A DNA stretch of 64,000 nucleotides from Paracoccaceae bacterium (GTDB lineage Bacteria > Pseudomonadota > Alphaproteobacteria > Rhodobacterales > Rhodobacteraceae): NCBI GenBank assembly GCA_029244725.1, contig JAQWQJ010000089.1, positions 1-64,000 on the forward strand, given 5' to 3'. Of this stretch, positions 37,185 through 47,877 are shown piece after piece. The translations under genes and the position numbers were made by a program. How positions within the stretch are numbered: the stretch's first letter is position 1; the number at the start of each line of letters is the position of its first letter. The notes beneath the pieces are model-generated. The model did not search any database, was not told the origin of the DNA, and was given only the letters and a program-made list of their open reading frames with translations.

Positions 37185-39413
37185 TTGGCTCAAGCCAGTT
37201 CTGCTACAGGAAATAAAGGCCTAAGAAATCAGGCCAATCGTTTGCGACTGCGCAAACGTCTCGGGACGGTTGCGACATTTGTCGTTGCCGTTGCCGGACC
37301 TTTCCTTGCGCTGGCGACATTTTTAGCTTTTGGACCGCTAGATCAAGACAGCTCGTCGCGATTGCTACGCGGTGTTCTGTTAGCTGACGTTGTGTATGTG
37401 CTTTTCGTCGCCGCCTTAGTGTTGCAGAGGGTCGTGTCACTTATATCTGCCAGACGATCACCTTCAGCGGGTTCAAAACTTCAGGTTAGGCTTACACGCT
37501 TCTTTGCTGCGTTAGCCCTGATCCCAACGGTCACCGTCGCTGTGTTTGCAGTCATTACAGTGAACTTCGGACTGGAAGGTTGGTTCTCGGATCGGGTTGG
37601 GAACGTCCTAAGTTCATCTTTTTCGGCAGCTGAAGCTTATGAAGAAGAGCACCGCAATGACTTAGAGCTTGATGCCTTGTCGCTTGCACGCTTCATCAAC
37701 GCATCGCGCGAAATTACACCGTTTATGTCTGACGGAGATACCCGAGAGGTCCTGACCCAAGGCCAATCACAGATCCAACGAGGTTTGCGTGAAGCGTTTG
37801 TAATCGACGGCCAAGGCGACATCCGGGCACGTGGCGTTAGATCGTATCTGTTCGACTTCGAGAAACCTCGTCAGGAACAAATTGACCAAGCCCATGAGAC
37901 CGGAATTCTGATTATCGAGGACTGGAACAATAACGAATTCCGCGCGTTGGTACCTTTAAATGCCTTCGTTGATCGATATCTTTATGTCAGTCGCATTGTC
38001 GATGGTGATATCCTTAGCCTATTGGACGACACCAAAGAAACCGTAACTCTTTACCAACAACTTGAATCCGACCGTGGGCAATTGCTGTTTGAATTTGGTC
38101 TTATTTATTTGGGTTTTGCACTTATCCTGATCCTAGCCTCAATCTGGGCCGGTCTTTGGTTCGCCGAACAATTGGCACGGCCGGTTGGCAGGCTAGCTGG
38201 CGTTGTTCAACGCGTGGGTGAGGGGGATTTGGACGTCCGTGTGCCAGAGGAAAAAAGTGACGATGAAATTTCGATGCTCGGTCGATACTTTAACACTATG
38301 ATTGTTGACCTCAAGGAACAGAGGACTCAACTTATTGAAAATGCAGATCAAATTGAGACAAGACGGCGTTTGTTTGATTCCGTACTTAGCTCAGTCACAT
38401 CCGGCGTCGTTGGTCTTGATTCAACTGGAGCAGTCGATTTCGTCAATCGCTCGGCAGAACGCCTATTGGACATTGAAGGCGCACAAGATCACGTACAGAT
38501 TTCTCTGGCTGTGCCAGAGTTCGGACCAATGTTTGACGAGCTTAAAAAGACTGGAAAGCCAGTCGTACAAGGCGAAATCAGGATCACGCGGAACGGCAAG
38601 CTTGAAAGCTTGTTGGTACGAATGGCGCACAGACTGAACGATGAAAACGGCCTTGAAGGGTACGTTGTGGCATTTGACGACGTAACTGACCTTGTCTCAG
38701 CGCAGCGAATGGCAGCATGGGGTGACGTTGCCCGCCGTATTGCCCACGAGATTAAAAACCCTTTAACGCCAATTCAGTTGTCAGCTGAGCGCATAAAACG
38801 AAAATTTGGTAAGAAACTTGGCGATGAAGAAGAAGACCTAGGGCAATACACAGAAGTTATTGTTCGCCAAACAAATGACTTACGGCGCATCGTCGATGAA
38901 TTTTCGAAGTTTGCGAGGATGCCTGAACCTGACAAGCGCGAGACATCGCTCAACAGTATTATCGACAGTAGTGTCGTCCTTTTGAAGTCCAAAGAGACCG
39001 ATATAAAATTTAGCGTTTCACTACCAGACGCGCCGGTTATGGCTAGCGTTGACCAAACCATGATTACTCAAGTCTTCACAAACCTTCTTAAGAACGCCGC
39101 AGAATCTATTGAAAAGAAATCAGAAACCGCCGATTTCAAAGGGGAAATCCGTGTCTCCATGTCTGTGGACGGCACGTTTGCGGAGATATCTATTGCAGAT
39201 AACGGAAATGGCCTACCTGAGGATCGCAGCAAGCTGTTTGAGCCCTACTATACTACTAGGTCCGAAGGGACCGGTCTTGGCTTGCCCATTGTGAAGAAAA
39301 TCATCGAAGATCATGCGGGAACGCTCAGGCTCGATACGGCAGAACTATTTGAAAATAATGAACATTGTGGGGCGGTCGCTTTGATTTCGCTTCCACTTAG
39401 AGAAACCCAGTAA
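37185..39413 (+). CDS. ntrY: Membrane sensor kinase
   Basis: Transmembrane histidine kinase of the NtrY/NtrX pair, 742 residues. Three hydrophobic segments lie in the first 110 residues and a fourth at about 305-325, followed by a HAMP domain (ARPVGRLAGVVQRVGEGDLDV), a PAS domain, the H-box DVARRIAHEIKNPLTPIQLSAERI and an ATPase domain with NLLKNAAESI, ISIADNGNGLP and GTGLGLPIVKK. The start appears to be TTG 37185 with GAGG nine bases upstream; no ATG is available nearby. NtrY senses nitrogen or oxygen status in relatives. Confidence 0.95.
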   Translation: MAQASSATGNKGLRNQANRLRLRKRLGTVATFVVAVAGPFLALATFLAFGPLDQDSSSRLLRGVLLADVVYVLFVAALVLQRVVSLISARRSPSAGSKLQVRLTRFFAALALIPTVTVAVFAVITVNFGLEGWFSDRVGNVLSSSFSAAEAYEEEHRNDLELDALSLARFINASREITPFMSDGDTREVLTQGQSQIQRGLREAFVIDGQGDIRARGVRSYLFDFEKPRQEQIDQAHETGILIIEDWNNNEFRALVPLNAFVDRYLYVSRIVDGDILSLLDDTKETVTLYQQLESDRGQLLFEFGLIYLGFALILILASIWAGLWFAEQLARPVGRLAGVVQRVGEGDLDVRVPEEKSDDEISMLGRYFNTMIVDLKEQRTQLIENADQIETRRRLFDSVLSSVTSGVVGLDSTGAVDFVNRSAERLLDIEGAQDHVQISLAVPEFGPMFDELKKTGKPVVQGEIRITRNGKLESLLVRMAHRLNDENGLEGYVVAFDDVTDLVSAQRMAAWGDVARRIAHEIKNPLTPIQLSAERIKRKFGKKLGDEEEDLGQYTEVIVRQTNDLRRIVDEFSKFARMPEPDKRETSLNSIIDSSVVLLKSKETDIKFSVSLPDAPVMASVDQTMITQVFTNLLKNAAESIEKKSETADFKGEIRVSMSVDGTFAEISIADNGNGLPEDRSKLFEPYYTTRSEGTGLGLPIVKKIIEDHAGTLRLDTAELFENNEHCGAVALISLPLRETQ

Positions 39414-39432
39414 ACCTTCGGAACTATAGAAA

Positions 39433-40821
39433 ATGAACGATATTCTAGTTGTTGACGACGAAAAGGACATTCGCCACTTGGTTGGCGATATCCTTCAAGA
39501 CGAGGGGTATGAGACCCGGCTTGCGGGGAACTCAGACGAGTGCCTGCACGCGATTGAGCAAAAGGCGCCATCGCTTCTTATTCTCGATATTTGGCTGAAA
39601 GACAGCAAAATGGATGGCATCGACATTCTAAAACACGTCAAATTGAATCACCCTGAAGTGCCGGTCGTGATTATCTCGGGACATGGGAATATTGAGATTG
39701 CCGTCGCGGCCATTAAGCAGGGCGCCTATGATTTCATCGAAAAACCGTTCAATATTGATCAGTTACTGGTCGTTATTCGACGCGCGATGGAGACCAGTAA
39801 ACTTCGACACGAAAATGTAGCCCTTAAGCGGAAAGACGGCGGTCCAAGCCAGATGCTCGGCGACAGTCCTTCGTTTAAACTATTGAAATCCCAGCTTGAA
39901 AAAGTAACTCGATCAAATGGCCGAGTGATGCTGTTTGGCGGATCTGGGGCCGGTAAAGAGGTTGCCGCGCGGTATATCCACCTCAATTCCGATAGGGCCG
40001 GCGCGCCGTTCGTTCTGGTCAATTGCGCATCGGTTGAGCCGGATCGGTTTGAGGAAATATTGTTCGGGACCGACGCGCAAGATGCGCCGGAACTTGGACT
40101 TCTTGAACAGGCCAATGGCGGTATAATCTTTTTTGACGAAATCGCTGATATGCCGTTAGGGGCCCAGTCCAAAATTCTTCGAGTGCTGGTTGATCAAACA
40201 TTCACGCGCGTTGGAGGAGCTAAAAAAGTTGAAGTAGATTTGCGCGTTATCAGCGCTACTAGCCGCGATCTAGAAAGCATGGTTGATGGTGGTTCGTTCC
40301 GCCAAGAACTGTATCATCGCCTAAACGTTGTCCCAATTTCCGTACCTTCACTTGAGGAAAGACGCGAGGATATTCAACTGCTTGCAGACCATTTCATCGA
40401 TGATTTCAACCAACAGCAAGGCATGGTTAAACGTGATCTGTCTGAGGACGCTATAGCCTTATTACAAACACGAAATTGGCCGGGCAACGTGCGGGAATTG
40501 CGCAATTTGATCGAGCGTGTGTTGATCCTTTCCGACAGCAGCGGCCCAATTGAAGCGGCCGACTTTTCAGGCACAGAGCCTGTAAAAGCTGGTGACGACC
40601 GCGTGGTACTAAGTGGCAATGTGGCAACTTTACCGCTCAGAGAAGCCAGAGAAGCGTTCGAGCGAGAGTATTTGCTTACTCAAATCAATCGATTTGGCGG
40701 CAATATTAGCCGGACAGCCCAGTTCGTTGGCATGGAACGATCGGCGCTTCACCGTAAGTTAAAGTCATTGAATGTCGTTAATGCAGGTAAGAAATCTGCC
40801 ACCGGCGAAGCGGACAATTGA
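39433..40821 (+). CDS. ntrX: Response regulator, partner of NtrY
   Basis: Response regulator of 462 residues. The receiver domain has Asp52 in LLILDIWLKDSK. The AAA+ domain has Walker A FGGSGAGKE and Walker B IIFFDEIADMP but no GAFTGA (EEILFGTDAQDAPELGLLEQ instead), as is usual for alphaproteobacterial NtrX. The C-terminal helix-turn-helix is GNISRTAQFVGMERSALHRKL. It lies 19 bases after ntrY and before trkA. NtrX often controls nitrogen, redox and envelope genes in this class. Confidence 0.95.
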   Translation: MNDILVVDDEKDIRHLVGDILQDEGYETRLAGNSDECLHAIEQKAPSLLILDIWLKDSKMDGIDILKHVKLNHPEVPVVIISGHGNIEIAVAAIKQGAYDFIEKPFNIDQLLVVIRRAMETSKLRHENVALKRKDGGPSQMLGDSPSFKLLKSQLEKVTRSNGRVMLFGGSGAGKEVAARYIHLNSDRAGAPFVLVNCASVEPDRFEEILFGTDAQDAPELGLLEQANGGIIFFDEIADMPLGAQSKILRVLVDQTFTRVGGAKKVEVDLRVISATSRDLESMVDGGSFRQELYHRLNVVPISVPSLEERREDIQLLADHFIDDFNQQQGMVKRDLSEDAIALLQTRNWPGNVRELRNLIERVLILSDSSGPIEAADFSGTEPVKAGDDRVVLSGNVATLPLREAREAFEREYLLTQINRFGGNISRTAQFVGMERSALHRKLKSLNVVNAGKKSATGEADN

Positions 40822-40881
40822 ATTGACCCTGAGTGCAGGTTCTGACAAGCCTTACAGTTACAAATTGCAGGATCGACTGTC

Positions 40882-42261
40882 ATGAAAGTCATCATTTGCG
40901 GCGCAGGTCAGGTTGGTTGGCAAATAGCCCGCCACTTATCGGGTGAAAAAAACGATGTAACCATCGTCGACAACAACCCGGATTTGGTCCGCCGCGCCAC
41001 TGATACCTTGGATGTACAAGGCATCGCTGGATTTGCATCCTATCCCAACGTGCTTGATCGTGCCGGTGCCCGTGACGCCGATATGGTGATCGCAGCGACA
41101 CATTCTGATGAAGTGAATATGGTTACCTGTCAGGTTGCCCACTCGGTATTCGCAGTTCCGCGCAAGATTGCACGATTGCGTTCGCAAAGTTATTTGGATG
41201 CAATCTATTCAGATCTTTATCGTCGCGACCATATGCCAATTGATGTGGTTATCTCGCCTGAACGTGAGGTTGCAGAAGCAGCTATGCAACGATTGGCGTT
41301 TCCCGCAGCCTTCGATACTGAATCGTTCCTTGACGGTAAGGCGCGGTTGATCGGTCTACAAATTGATGATGAGTGTCCGGTCGTAAACACGCCTTTACGC
41401 CAACTGACCGATCTTTTTTCAACGCTCCGTGCGTTTGTCGTAGGTATTCGTCGAGAGGGTACTTTGTTCGCACCAGAACCAGGAGATCAGGTATTCGTCG
41501 GGGATGAATGTTATTTTCTTGCAACGAATGAAGACGTTGATCGCACCCTTGAGATTTTCGGAAAAGAACGAAAGAAACAGGACCGTGTTTTGGTCATCGG
41601 TGGCGGCAATGTGGGCTTGGCCGTGGCTCAGGCTTTAGAAAAACGTGTTGATCGTATTCACGCCAAAGTTATCGAAAAAGACCGCAAGTCAGCAGAGATC
41701 GCTGCCGACGTTCTGGAACGCACTATTGTCCTTAACGGAGACGGTCTGGACCCAGCCTTGCTGAGCGAAGCGAATGTAGAACGTTTAAGCGCAATTTTGG
41801 CGGTCACCGATGATGACAAAACCAATATGCTTGCGGCTGTTCGCGCCAAGTCTATGGGATGTGGGATGGCAATTTCGCTGGTCAATGACGCGTCTTTGGC
41901 GCCGTTGATGGCACCGTTGGGAATTGATGCCTTCATCAACCCGCGCGCAACCACCGTATCTTCGATTTTACGACACATAAGGCACGGTCGTGTACGTGGC
42001 ATCTATTCAATAGGCGATGCTGAAGCTGAAATCATTGAGGCGCAGGTGCTTTCCACCTCACCAATGGCGGGCCAAAATCTGCGTGATATTGATTTTCCTG
42101 AAGGGGTATTGGTCGGCTTGGTTCAAAAGCCTAACGGTACCATCGAGCGACCAAAAGGTGGTACTCGGATCGAGGTAGATGACATATTGGTCATGTTTAG
42201 TCTTTCTGCGGATGTCGCAGAAGTCGAGCGCTTGCTTCAGGTTTCTATAGATTTCTTCTGA
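40882..42261 (+). CDS. trkA: Trk potassium uptake regulatory subunit
   Basis: Cytoplasmic NAD-binding subunit that gates the TrkH channel, 459 residues. Two RCK repeats are visible: the first starts MKVIICGAGQVGWQIA and the second at about 233 with RVLVIGGGNVGLAVAQAL. Each is followed by a TrkA-C domain. It is 60 bases after ntrX and nine bases before trkH, the common alphaproteobacterial order. Confidence 0.96.
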   Translation: MKVIICGAGQVGWQIARHLSGEKNDVTIVDNNPDLVRRATDTLDVQGIAGFASYPNVLDRAGARDADMVIAATHSDEVNMVTCQVAHSVFAVPRKIARLRSQSYLDAIYSDLYRRDHMPIDVVISPEREVAEAAMQRLAFPAAFDTESFLDGKARLIGLQIDDECPVVNTPLRQLTDLFSTLRAFVVGIRREGTLFAPEPGDQVFVGDECYFLATNEDVDRTLEIFGKERKKQDRVLVIGGGNVGLAVAQALEKRVDRIHAKVIEKDRKSAEIAADVLERTIVLNGDGLDPALLSEANVERLSAILAVTDDDKTNMLAAVRAKSMGCGMAISLVNDASLAPLMAPLGIDAFINPRATTVSSILRHIRHGRVRGIYSIGDAEAEIIEAQVLSTSPMAGQNLRDIDFPEGVLVGLVQKPNGTIERPKGGTRIEVDDILVMFSLSADVAEVERLLQVSIDFF

Positions 42262-42270
42262 GGAAACGCC

Positions 42271-43782
42271 GTGAACCTGTCAAAATATCCTATCTTTTTG
42301 GTTTTGATGATCCAGACCGGAATGGCGATGTTGCTGCCTGCATTCCACGCATTTTCAATGCAGTCACATACGGAAGCGAGAAGTTTTCTATATGCTGGAA
42401 TTCTGTTGATTTTGATTTCAATCTTCATTGGAATCGCAGTCAAAAAAGTCGAAACACCACAAATATCTCAGCGAAATCAACTTCTTATACTTCTAGGTTC
42501 ATTTGCCGTTTTGCCCATTTTTATGGCAATTCCATTTCAGGATGCAGTTCAAAAAATTTCGTTCCTTGAAGCATATTTCGAAATGGCTTCCAGTTTCACA
42601 ACAACGGGCGCTTCGTTATTCTCAGACCCACTTGAATACACGATTAGCCAACACCTTTGGAGAGCCGAAGTCGCTTGGCTAGGTGGCTATGTCATCCTCG
42701 TTGCGGCAGTGTCGATTTTGGCGCCGATGCACCTCGGTGGATATGAGGTCATAGGCGCGTCAGGCGAATTTGGTCATCAAGGCCGTTTAGCGGCGTCAGC
42801 CGTGCGCGAGGGCGCGACGGGTCGAATTGGCAGATGGTCGGGCAAGATTTTCCCAATATATACAGGTGTTACCGGCCTACTTTGGTTTGGATTGGTGATG
42901 ACTGGTCAGGACGTTTCAGTGGCACTCATTCATGCGATGTCCGTGCTGTCGACGTCAGGAATATCCCCTGTGGGTGGCTTTGGCGGCGGCCAGTTCAACT
43001 TTCTAACCGAAGCGCTGGTATGCCTATTTGCGTTGGCTGGTCTGTCCCGATTGATGCTCTTGCCTGATAATAAGCAAAGAATAGGATTACTACGGGATAA
43101 GGAAATTCGCCTTGGTTTATTGATCGCGTTTGTCGTACCGCTTTTGCTTCTATTTCGTCACTGGGTTGCTGCCATTGAATACGGCGATACCGAGACTGTC
43201 GTTTCATCGATCAAAGCTTTCTGGGGCGGATTATTCACGTCAGTGTCGTTCCTTACCACAACCGGCTTTGTATCTGCAGAGTGGAGCGAAATTGCACTCT
43301 GGTCCGGGCTTGGCTCACCCGGTATTCTTCTTGCCGGTTTAGCGATTGTAGGTGGCGGTGTCGCAACGACGGCAGGCGGCGTGAAACTGTTGCGGGTTTA
43401 CGCTCTGTTTGGCCAAGGAAAACGCGAAATGGACAAGTTGGTGTACCCAAGCTCGATTGGTCACAGCGGATCCAGGTCGCAACGGATTGCACTCGAAGGG
43501 ACGCGCATTGCGTGGGTCTTTTTCATGCTTTACGCGCTTACCATCGCTGTGGTTATGACCGCTCTTGCATTTTTGGGCGTAAACTTTGAGCAGGCTGCCA
43601 TATTAGCGGTATCGGCGCTTTCGACCACGGGCCCATTGGCAGAAGTGGCGACCTCCGGACAGTTTTCATATGGGATGTTACCACCCGCAGCGCAAATGGT
43701 TCTGATCGCCACGATGATAGTCGGACGACTTGAAGCATTGGCGTTAATCGCGCTATTCAACCGAGACTTCTGGCGTAGTTGA
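42271..43782 (+). CDS. trkH: Trk potassium transporter channel subunit
   Basis: Inner-membrane K+ uptake protein, 503 residues with about ten or more hydrophobic segments and four pore loops of the TTG/STSG type (SSFTTTGASL, MSVLSTSGISPVGG, SFLTTTGFVS, SALSTTGPLA). The start is GTG 42271 with GAGGAA six bases upstream. It pairs with TrkA encoded just before. Together with the small K+ channel at 54.7 kb it gives the cell both uptake and possible release of potassium. Confidence 0.96.
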   Translation: MNLSKYPIFLVLMIQTGMAMLLPAFHAFSMQSHTEARSFLYAGILLILISIFIGIAVKKVETPQISQRNQLLILLGSFAVLPIFMAIPFQDAVQKISFLEAYFEMASSFTTTGASLFSDPLEYTISQHLWRAEVAWLGGYVILVAAVSILAPMHLGGYEVIGASGEFGHQGRLAASAVREGATGRIGRWSGKIFPIYTGVTGLLWFGLVMTGQDVSVALIHAMSVLSTSGISPVGGFGGGQFNFLTEALVCLFALAGLSRLMLLPDNKQRIGLLRDKEIRLGLLIAFVVPLLLLFRHWVAAIEYGDTETVVSSIKAFWGGLFTSVSFLTTTGFVSAEWSEIALWSGLGSPGILLAGLAIVGGGVATTAGGVKLLRVYALFGQGKREMDKLVYPSSIGHSGSRSQRIALEGTRIAWVFFMLYALTIAVVMTALAFLGVNFEQAAILAVSALSTTGPLAEVATSGQFSYGMLPPAAQMVLIATMIVGRLEALALIALFNRDFWRS

Positions 43783-43909
43783 GGTTGCAAAACCCACGAC
43801 CTAAACTGAGAATGTGTTTTGGGGCTGGAAGTTTTGGTAAACGCACTTCATACTTACGCAAGACTGGCAGAAGAATAGTCGATAAAAAGAAAGAAAAAAG
43901 GCGATTTCA

Positions 43910-44149
43910 ATGGCTTCTGATAAGCAAAATCTTCAAGACGCATTTCTCAATCACGTCCGGAAGACCAAAACACCGGTGACGATATTTCTAATAAACGGTG
44001 TCAAACTGCAGGGCGTTATCACTTGGTTTGATAACTTTTGTGTCCTTCTTCGCCGCGACGGTCAGTCCCAATTGGTGTACAAGCACGCAATTTCTACAAT
44101 CATGCCTGCCCAGCCGATTAGCCTTTATGAAGGTGAAGATTCTCAGTGA
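43910..44149 (+). CDS. hfq: RNA chaperone Hfq
   Basis: A 79-residue hexameric RNA-binding protein that helps small RNAs act on mRNAs. It shows [20 protein letters not shown] and the Sm2 motif [12 protein letters not shown]. The gene has AAGGCGA upstream and overlaps the hflX GTG by four bases (GTGA), the classical hfq-hflX pair. Its presence agrees with the two sRNA candidates in the window. The C-terminal tail is short, as in other alphaproteobacteria. Confidence 0.97.
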   Translation: MASDKQNLQDAFLNHVRKTKTPVTIFLINGVKLQGVITWFDNFCVLLRRDGQSQLVYKHAISTIMPAQPISLYEGEDSQ

Positions 44150-45420
44150 ATGAGCACGACAAGGGCGTAACGCGCGCATTTGTTCTTCATCCGGACATTC
44201 TAAACGATAGACAGCGACGCGATGCGACTGCTGGATTGGACGAAGCAGTGGCTTTGGCAGAGGCTCTGCCAGAGCTTGAAGTTGTGGGTGCACAAGCTGT
44301 TCGTGTCCGCAAACCAGAGCCTGGACAATTGTTCGGGTCTGGAAAAGTGCAAGAGCTAGGCGAAATTCTGCATGATCTAGAAGTCGATCTCGTTTTGATT
44401 GATGGGCCGGTTTCGCCGGTTCAACAACGTAATCTTGAGAAAGCTTGGAAGGTCAAATTGTTGGATCGCACTGGCTTGATCCTCGAGATTTTCTCGGATC
44501 GCGCAAGAACGCGTGAAGGCGTGTTGCAGGTCGAAATGGCGGCCCTCAGCTATCAGAGAACCCGACTTGTGCGCGCTTGGACCCACCTTGAGCGTCAGCG
44601 TGGCGGTCTTGGTTTCGTGGGTGGTCCTGGTGAAACCCAGATTGAGGCTGACCGACGTGCGATCGACGAGCAATTGGTTCGTCTAAAGCGGCAGCTTGAG
44701 AAGGTTGTGAAAACGCGTGAACTGCATAGAAGTGCACGTGCAAAAATTCCTTATCCCATCGTTGCTTTAGTTGGTTACACCAACGCCGGAAAGTCTACGC
44801 TTTTCAACCGCTTAACTGGCGCAGATGTGATGGTTAAGGATATGCTTTTTGCAACTCTTGATCCCACAATGCGCGGCGTAAAACTGCCCGAAGGCCCCGA
44901 AATAATTATGTCCGATACAGTTGGGTTTATTTCGGATTTGCCAACGCAGTTGGTCGCATCTTTTCGTGCCACACTGGAAGAGGTTTTGGCAGCTGATTTA
45001 ATTCTTCATGTCCGCGACATCAGCCATGAAAACAGTGCCGAACAAGCCAGAGACGTGAACGAAATCCTGGCTAGTCTTGGCGTTGAAGACGATAGGCCGA
45101 TGTTCGAAGTGTGGAATAAAATCGACCTATTAGAAGGGGATCAGCGCAACCAGATCGACCTTCTGTCGCAGTCTTCAGAAGACGTCAGCGCCGTATCTTC
45201 GATCACTGGTGAAGGTCTTAGTGACCTTTTGGAAGAAATTACGCAGCGATTAGATGGAAAGAAAAGTGTCATCGAATTGGTTCTTCCCTACAGTGATGGC
45301 CGCAAACGCGCTTGGCTATTTGAACAGGAAGTCGTCGAAAATGAAGAGCACATCGAAGAAGGCGCGAAATTAACGATCCGCTGGACCCCCAAACAAGAAA
45401 AGCGATTTCGAGACCTTTGA
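44146..45420 (+). CDS. hflX: GTPase HflX
   Basis: Ribosome-associated GTPase that splits stalled ribosomes under stress, 424 residues. The N-terminal HflX domain ([17 protein letters not shown]) and glycine-rich linker ([20 protein letters not shown]) precede the G domain with [20 protein letters not shown] and NKID. The start is GTG 44146 within the end of hfq. The stop is immediately next to that of the convergent penicillin acylase gene. Confidence 0.97.
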   Translation: MNEHDKGVTRAFVLHPDILNDRQRRDATAGLDEAVALAEALPELEVVGAQAVRVRKPEPGQLFGSGKVQELGEILHDLEVDLVLIDGPVSPVQQRNLEKAWKVKLLDRTGLILEIFSDRARTREGVLQVEMAALSYQRTRLVRAWTHLERQRGGLGFVGGPGETQIEADRRAIDEQLVRLKRQLEKVVKTRELHRSARAKIPYPIVALVGYTNAGKSTLFNRLTGADVMVKDMLFATLDPTMRGVKLPEGPEIIMSDTVGFISDLPTQLVASFRATLEEVLAADLILHVRDISHENSAEQARDVNEILASLGVEDDRPMFEVWNKIDLLEGDQRNQIDLLSQSSEDVSAVSSITGEGLSDLLEEITQRLDGKKSVIELVLPYSDGRKRAWLFEQEVVENEEHIEEGAKLTIRWTPKQEKRFRDL

Positions 45421-47877
45421 TCAGCGTGGCTGAAGAACGGTAACTCCAGTTGCCGCAGCGCCAGCAAGTTCCGGATCTAGGGTCATCGGTACGTATTCAC
45501 CGCGACGCCAAAGCTCACCCAAGTCGTCATAATGTCGCGACAGTGGATGCCCCGATTGACCTGTAGCGATAATGAATACAGAGCTGTCAGGATCAGCAAA
45601 GTCATATACACCACGAAACCCTGCGCCATGGTGGTTCTGGTAAGGATTTTCACCTTCACCAAGCGCAACACCGCGATTCAGGGTGTGATCGCCACCTGAA
45701 GTTGATTGGCGGATGTTTACGAAATATTGCAGGACAGGCACTTTGCCTAGCACGGGGTGATCGTGTGTTGCTTGATGTAAATCGCCCCAACGCAAACTTT
45801 CCAATGCAGACCCATATCGATCAGTAATCCACACTAGTGCATCGTCCAATGCTTGCTGAGATATTTCACTGCATGTTTCAATATCCGCACTTTGAACAAC
45901 ATCGCACCAAACCGATGCGCCATCAACGTCACGGAATACGCGCTCGATGAACAGTGGTTCCACATGCGTGTATTCTGTTGCCAAAGGACCCAGATCATCC
46001 CGTATCAAGCGATCCTGCAATGCCCGTGTCCATGCCGAATAGATCAACGGTTCGGGCAAATGTTCGTTCATTTCACCGTTCCAATTGGCCAACAGCTCTA
46101 GCGCACGTTGGCGCAACCGCTCTGGTGATCCATCTGCTGCGGCGTTTCCAGTGAACCAGAGATCAGCGCCGATCAGAGGTAATAGCGTCCTTGCCGCGAC
46201 GCTTACCGAATCCTGCTGCGCTTCTATGAAGCTTTCGCGAGTATGGATGGGTCGACCCTCCATCAACGATTTCCATCTTTGGATTCGCTGTGTATCGCCC
46301 CACTCAAAAGACACATGAAGCGGGAAGGGACGGTGGACGGTCTTATTGTTTGTATTGCCTAGGATTCCACTCTGTGGGTCGTAGAATTCTGGATTGGCGG
46401 CATATGGACTTGTGCCATTCCATTGATTTTCACGACGCCAACCAGGTGTAGGCAAACGTCCTTGGCTTTGATGCTGGGCACTCCGGCGGGGCATGGCACC
46501 GATCGTTTTGAACGCTATGTGTTCCAAGTCGACGGCCATCAAGTTTTGCGCCGGCGCGTGAAACTGCTCTCCTGCCTCAAGGATTTCGTCTACATTTGCG
46601 GCGTTCATCAGATCATAGGCGGCTGTATAGGAGGTGTCCGCTGGTTCAAACGCCGTCCATGCCAGCGACGTAACGTGACCAGGCGGAGTTATTGTTCCAA
46701 GAGCATAGTGTTCACCTGGCAGTACTGGACCATTATTTGTTTTTCGAATGGCTAGCGTTACAGGCTCAGCGTCTTTTACTTGAATGATGGTGGATTGAGT
46801 TTTGAATGGCGCAAATCCTGAACGTGTTTGGTATTCGTTTTGATTGTCTGGATTCAAACGCTCAATATAAACATCCTGATCGTCGACATATGCACTGGTT
46901 ATACCCCAACCCGTTTTTGCAGTACGTCCCGTCAGAACAGCGGGAAGCCCAGGAAGTGTGCCGCCTATGACGCCACCTGTTTGAAGTTCAAGACGCGCAA
47001 GATACCAACTGCTTGGCGCTGCAAAACCCAAATGCGGGTCATTTGCCAAAAGTGTTCCACCAGCCGCTGCGCGCAGGGGCGATGCTGCAAATGCGTTCGA
47101 GGCACCGGCAAACGCTCGCTTCTTAAACGGTGAAAATGCGTCGAAAGGCATGTCCTCGGCCTCTGCGTAGGTCGGCAATCCCGGAACAAGCGCGGCAAAA
47201 TCAGGCAAGGCGGTAAGTCCGTTTCCAGGTACGTCCGGCAGAATATCGGCAACGCGCTCTGGCTCAAGAACCAAAGACGTTCTTGCGCGCAATACCTCGT
47301 ATTCCAAATGACCAGAAAGCTGCAGTGCCATGACCTTGATAACAGCAAGACTGTCCGCGGGGGTCCACGGCGGCACATCCTGTTTGAATAGGAACATTTC
47401 AGGTGCGCCGCGACCCAATGCACTTTCATTTATCTCATCAATCCGTGCGTTCACGCCTGCGGAATAGGCCTGCAACGCAACCAACGCCTCTGGGCTTTGT
47501 GCAGCAACAGACGTTGTAGCGGCACCATAAAGATCCAGCGTTCGCAGCAATTTATCGATGTAGAGTGTTCGCTCGCCAAAAACCTCAGACATGCGCCCTT
47601 GGACAGTCCGTCGGACTGTCAGCATCTGCCAGAGCCGATCCTGAGCGTGGACATAACCTAACCCAAAAAACACATCTCCGTCGCTTGAGCCGAATATGTG
47701 CGGAACATTTGCTGTGTCTCGAACTATGCGAACGTCACCCAAGATACCCTGAACATCAATTGTTTTGTCGTAATCAGGCAGCGATCTACTGGCCAAATAA
47801 TAGACAAACACGACTGTCAGGCCGGCAAGAATAGCCAGACTGGTACTAAGTTTTAATAACAGGCGAAAAACGCGCAT
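45421..47877 (-). CDS. Penicillin acylase family (Ntn) hydrolase
   Basis: An 818-residue self-processing amidase of the penicillin acylase family. An uncleaved or signal-anchor helix lies at about 10-30. The alpha part (VRIVRDTANVPHIFG, GLGYVHAQDRLWQM) is followed by the spacer and the beta-chain start at GASNAFAAS, where the serine of the SN pair would become the catalytic N-terminal residue (about 261). Members cleave penicillins, acyl-homoserine lactones or other amides, so the substrate is open. It is periplasmic, and divergent from the dehydrogenase gene at 47961. Confidence 0.9.
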   Translation of the reverse strand: MRVFRLLLKLSTSLAILAGLTVVFVYYLASRSLPDYDKTIDVQGILGDVRIVRDTANVPHIFGSSDGDVFFGLGYVHAQDRLWQMLTVRRTVQGRMSEVFGERTLYIDKLLRTLDLYGAATTSVAAQSPEALVALQAYSAGVNARIDEINESALGRGAPEMFLFKQDVPPWTPADSLAVIKVMALQLSGHLEYEVLRARTSLVLEPERVADILPDVPGNGLTALPDFAALVPGLPTYAEAEDMPFDAFSPFKKRAFAGASNAFAASPLRAAAGGTLLANDPHLGFAAPSSWYLARLELQTGGVIGGTLPGLPAVLTGRTAKTGWGITSAYVDDQDVYIERLNPDNQNEYQTRSGFAPFKTQSTIIQVKDAEPVTLAIRKTNNGPVLPGEHYALGTITPPGHVTSLAWTAFEPADTSYTAAYDLMNAANVDEILEAGEQFHAPAQNLMAVDLEHIAFKTIGAMPRRSAQHQSQGRLPTPGWRRENQWNGTSPYAANPEFYDPQSGILGNTNNKTVHRPFPLHVSFEWGDTQRIQRWKSLMEGRPIHTRESFIEAQQDSVSVAARTLLPLIGADLWFTGNAAADGSPERLRQRALELLANWNGEMNEHLPEPLIYSAWTRALQDRLIRDDLGPLATEYTHVEPLFIERVFRDVDGASVWCDVVQSADIETCSEISQQALDDALVWITDRYGSALESLRWGDLHQATHDHPVLGKVPVLQYFVNIRQSTSGGDHTLNRGVALGEGENPYQNHHGAGFRGVYDFADPDSSVFIIATGQSGHPLSRHYDDLGELWRRGEYVPMTLDPELAGAAATGVTVLQPR

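Noticed and set aside
43779-43979. A 66-residue frame before hfq
   Set aside because: It overlaps the hfq ribosome site and start, has no ribosome site of its own and is very basic; it is probably just the hfq leader.
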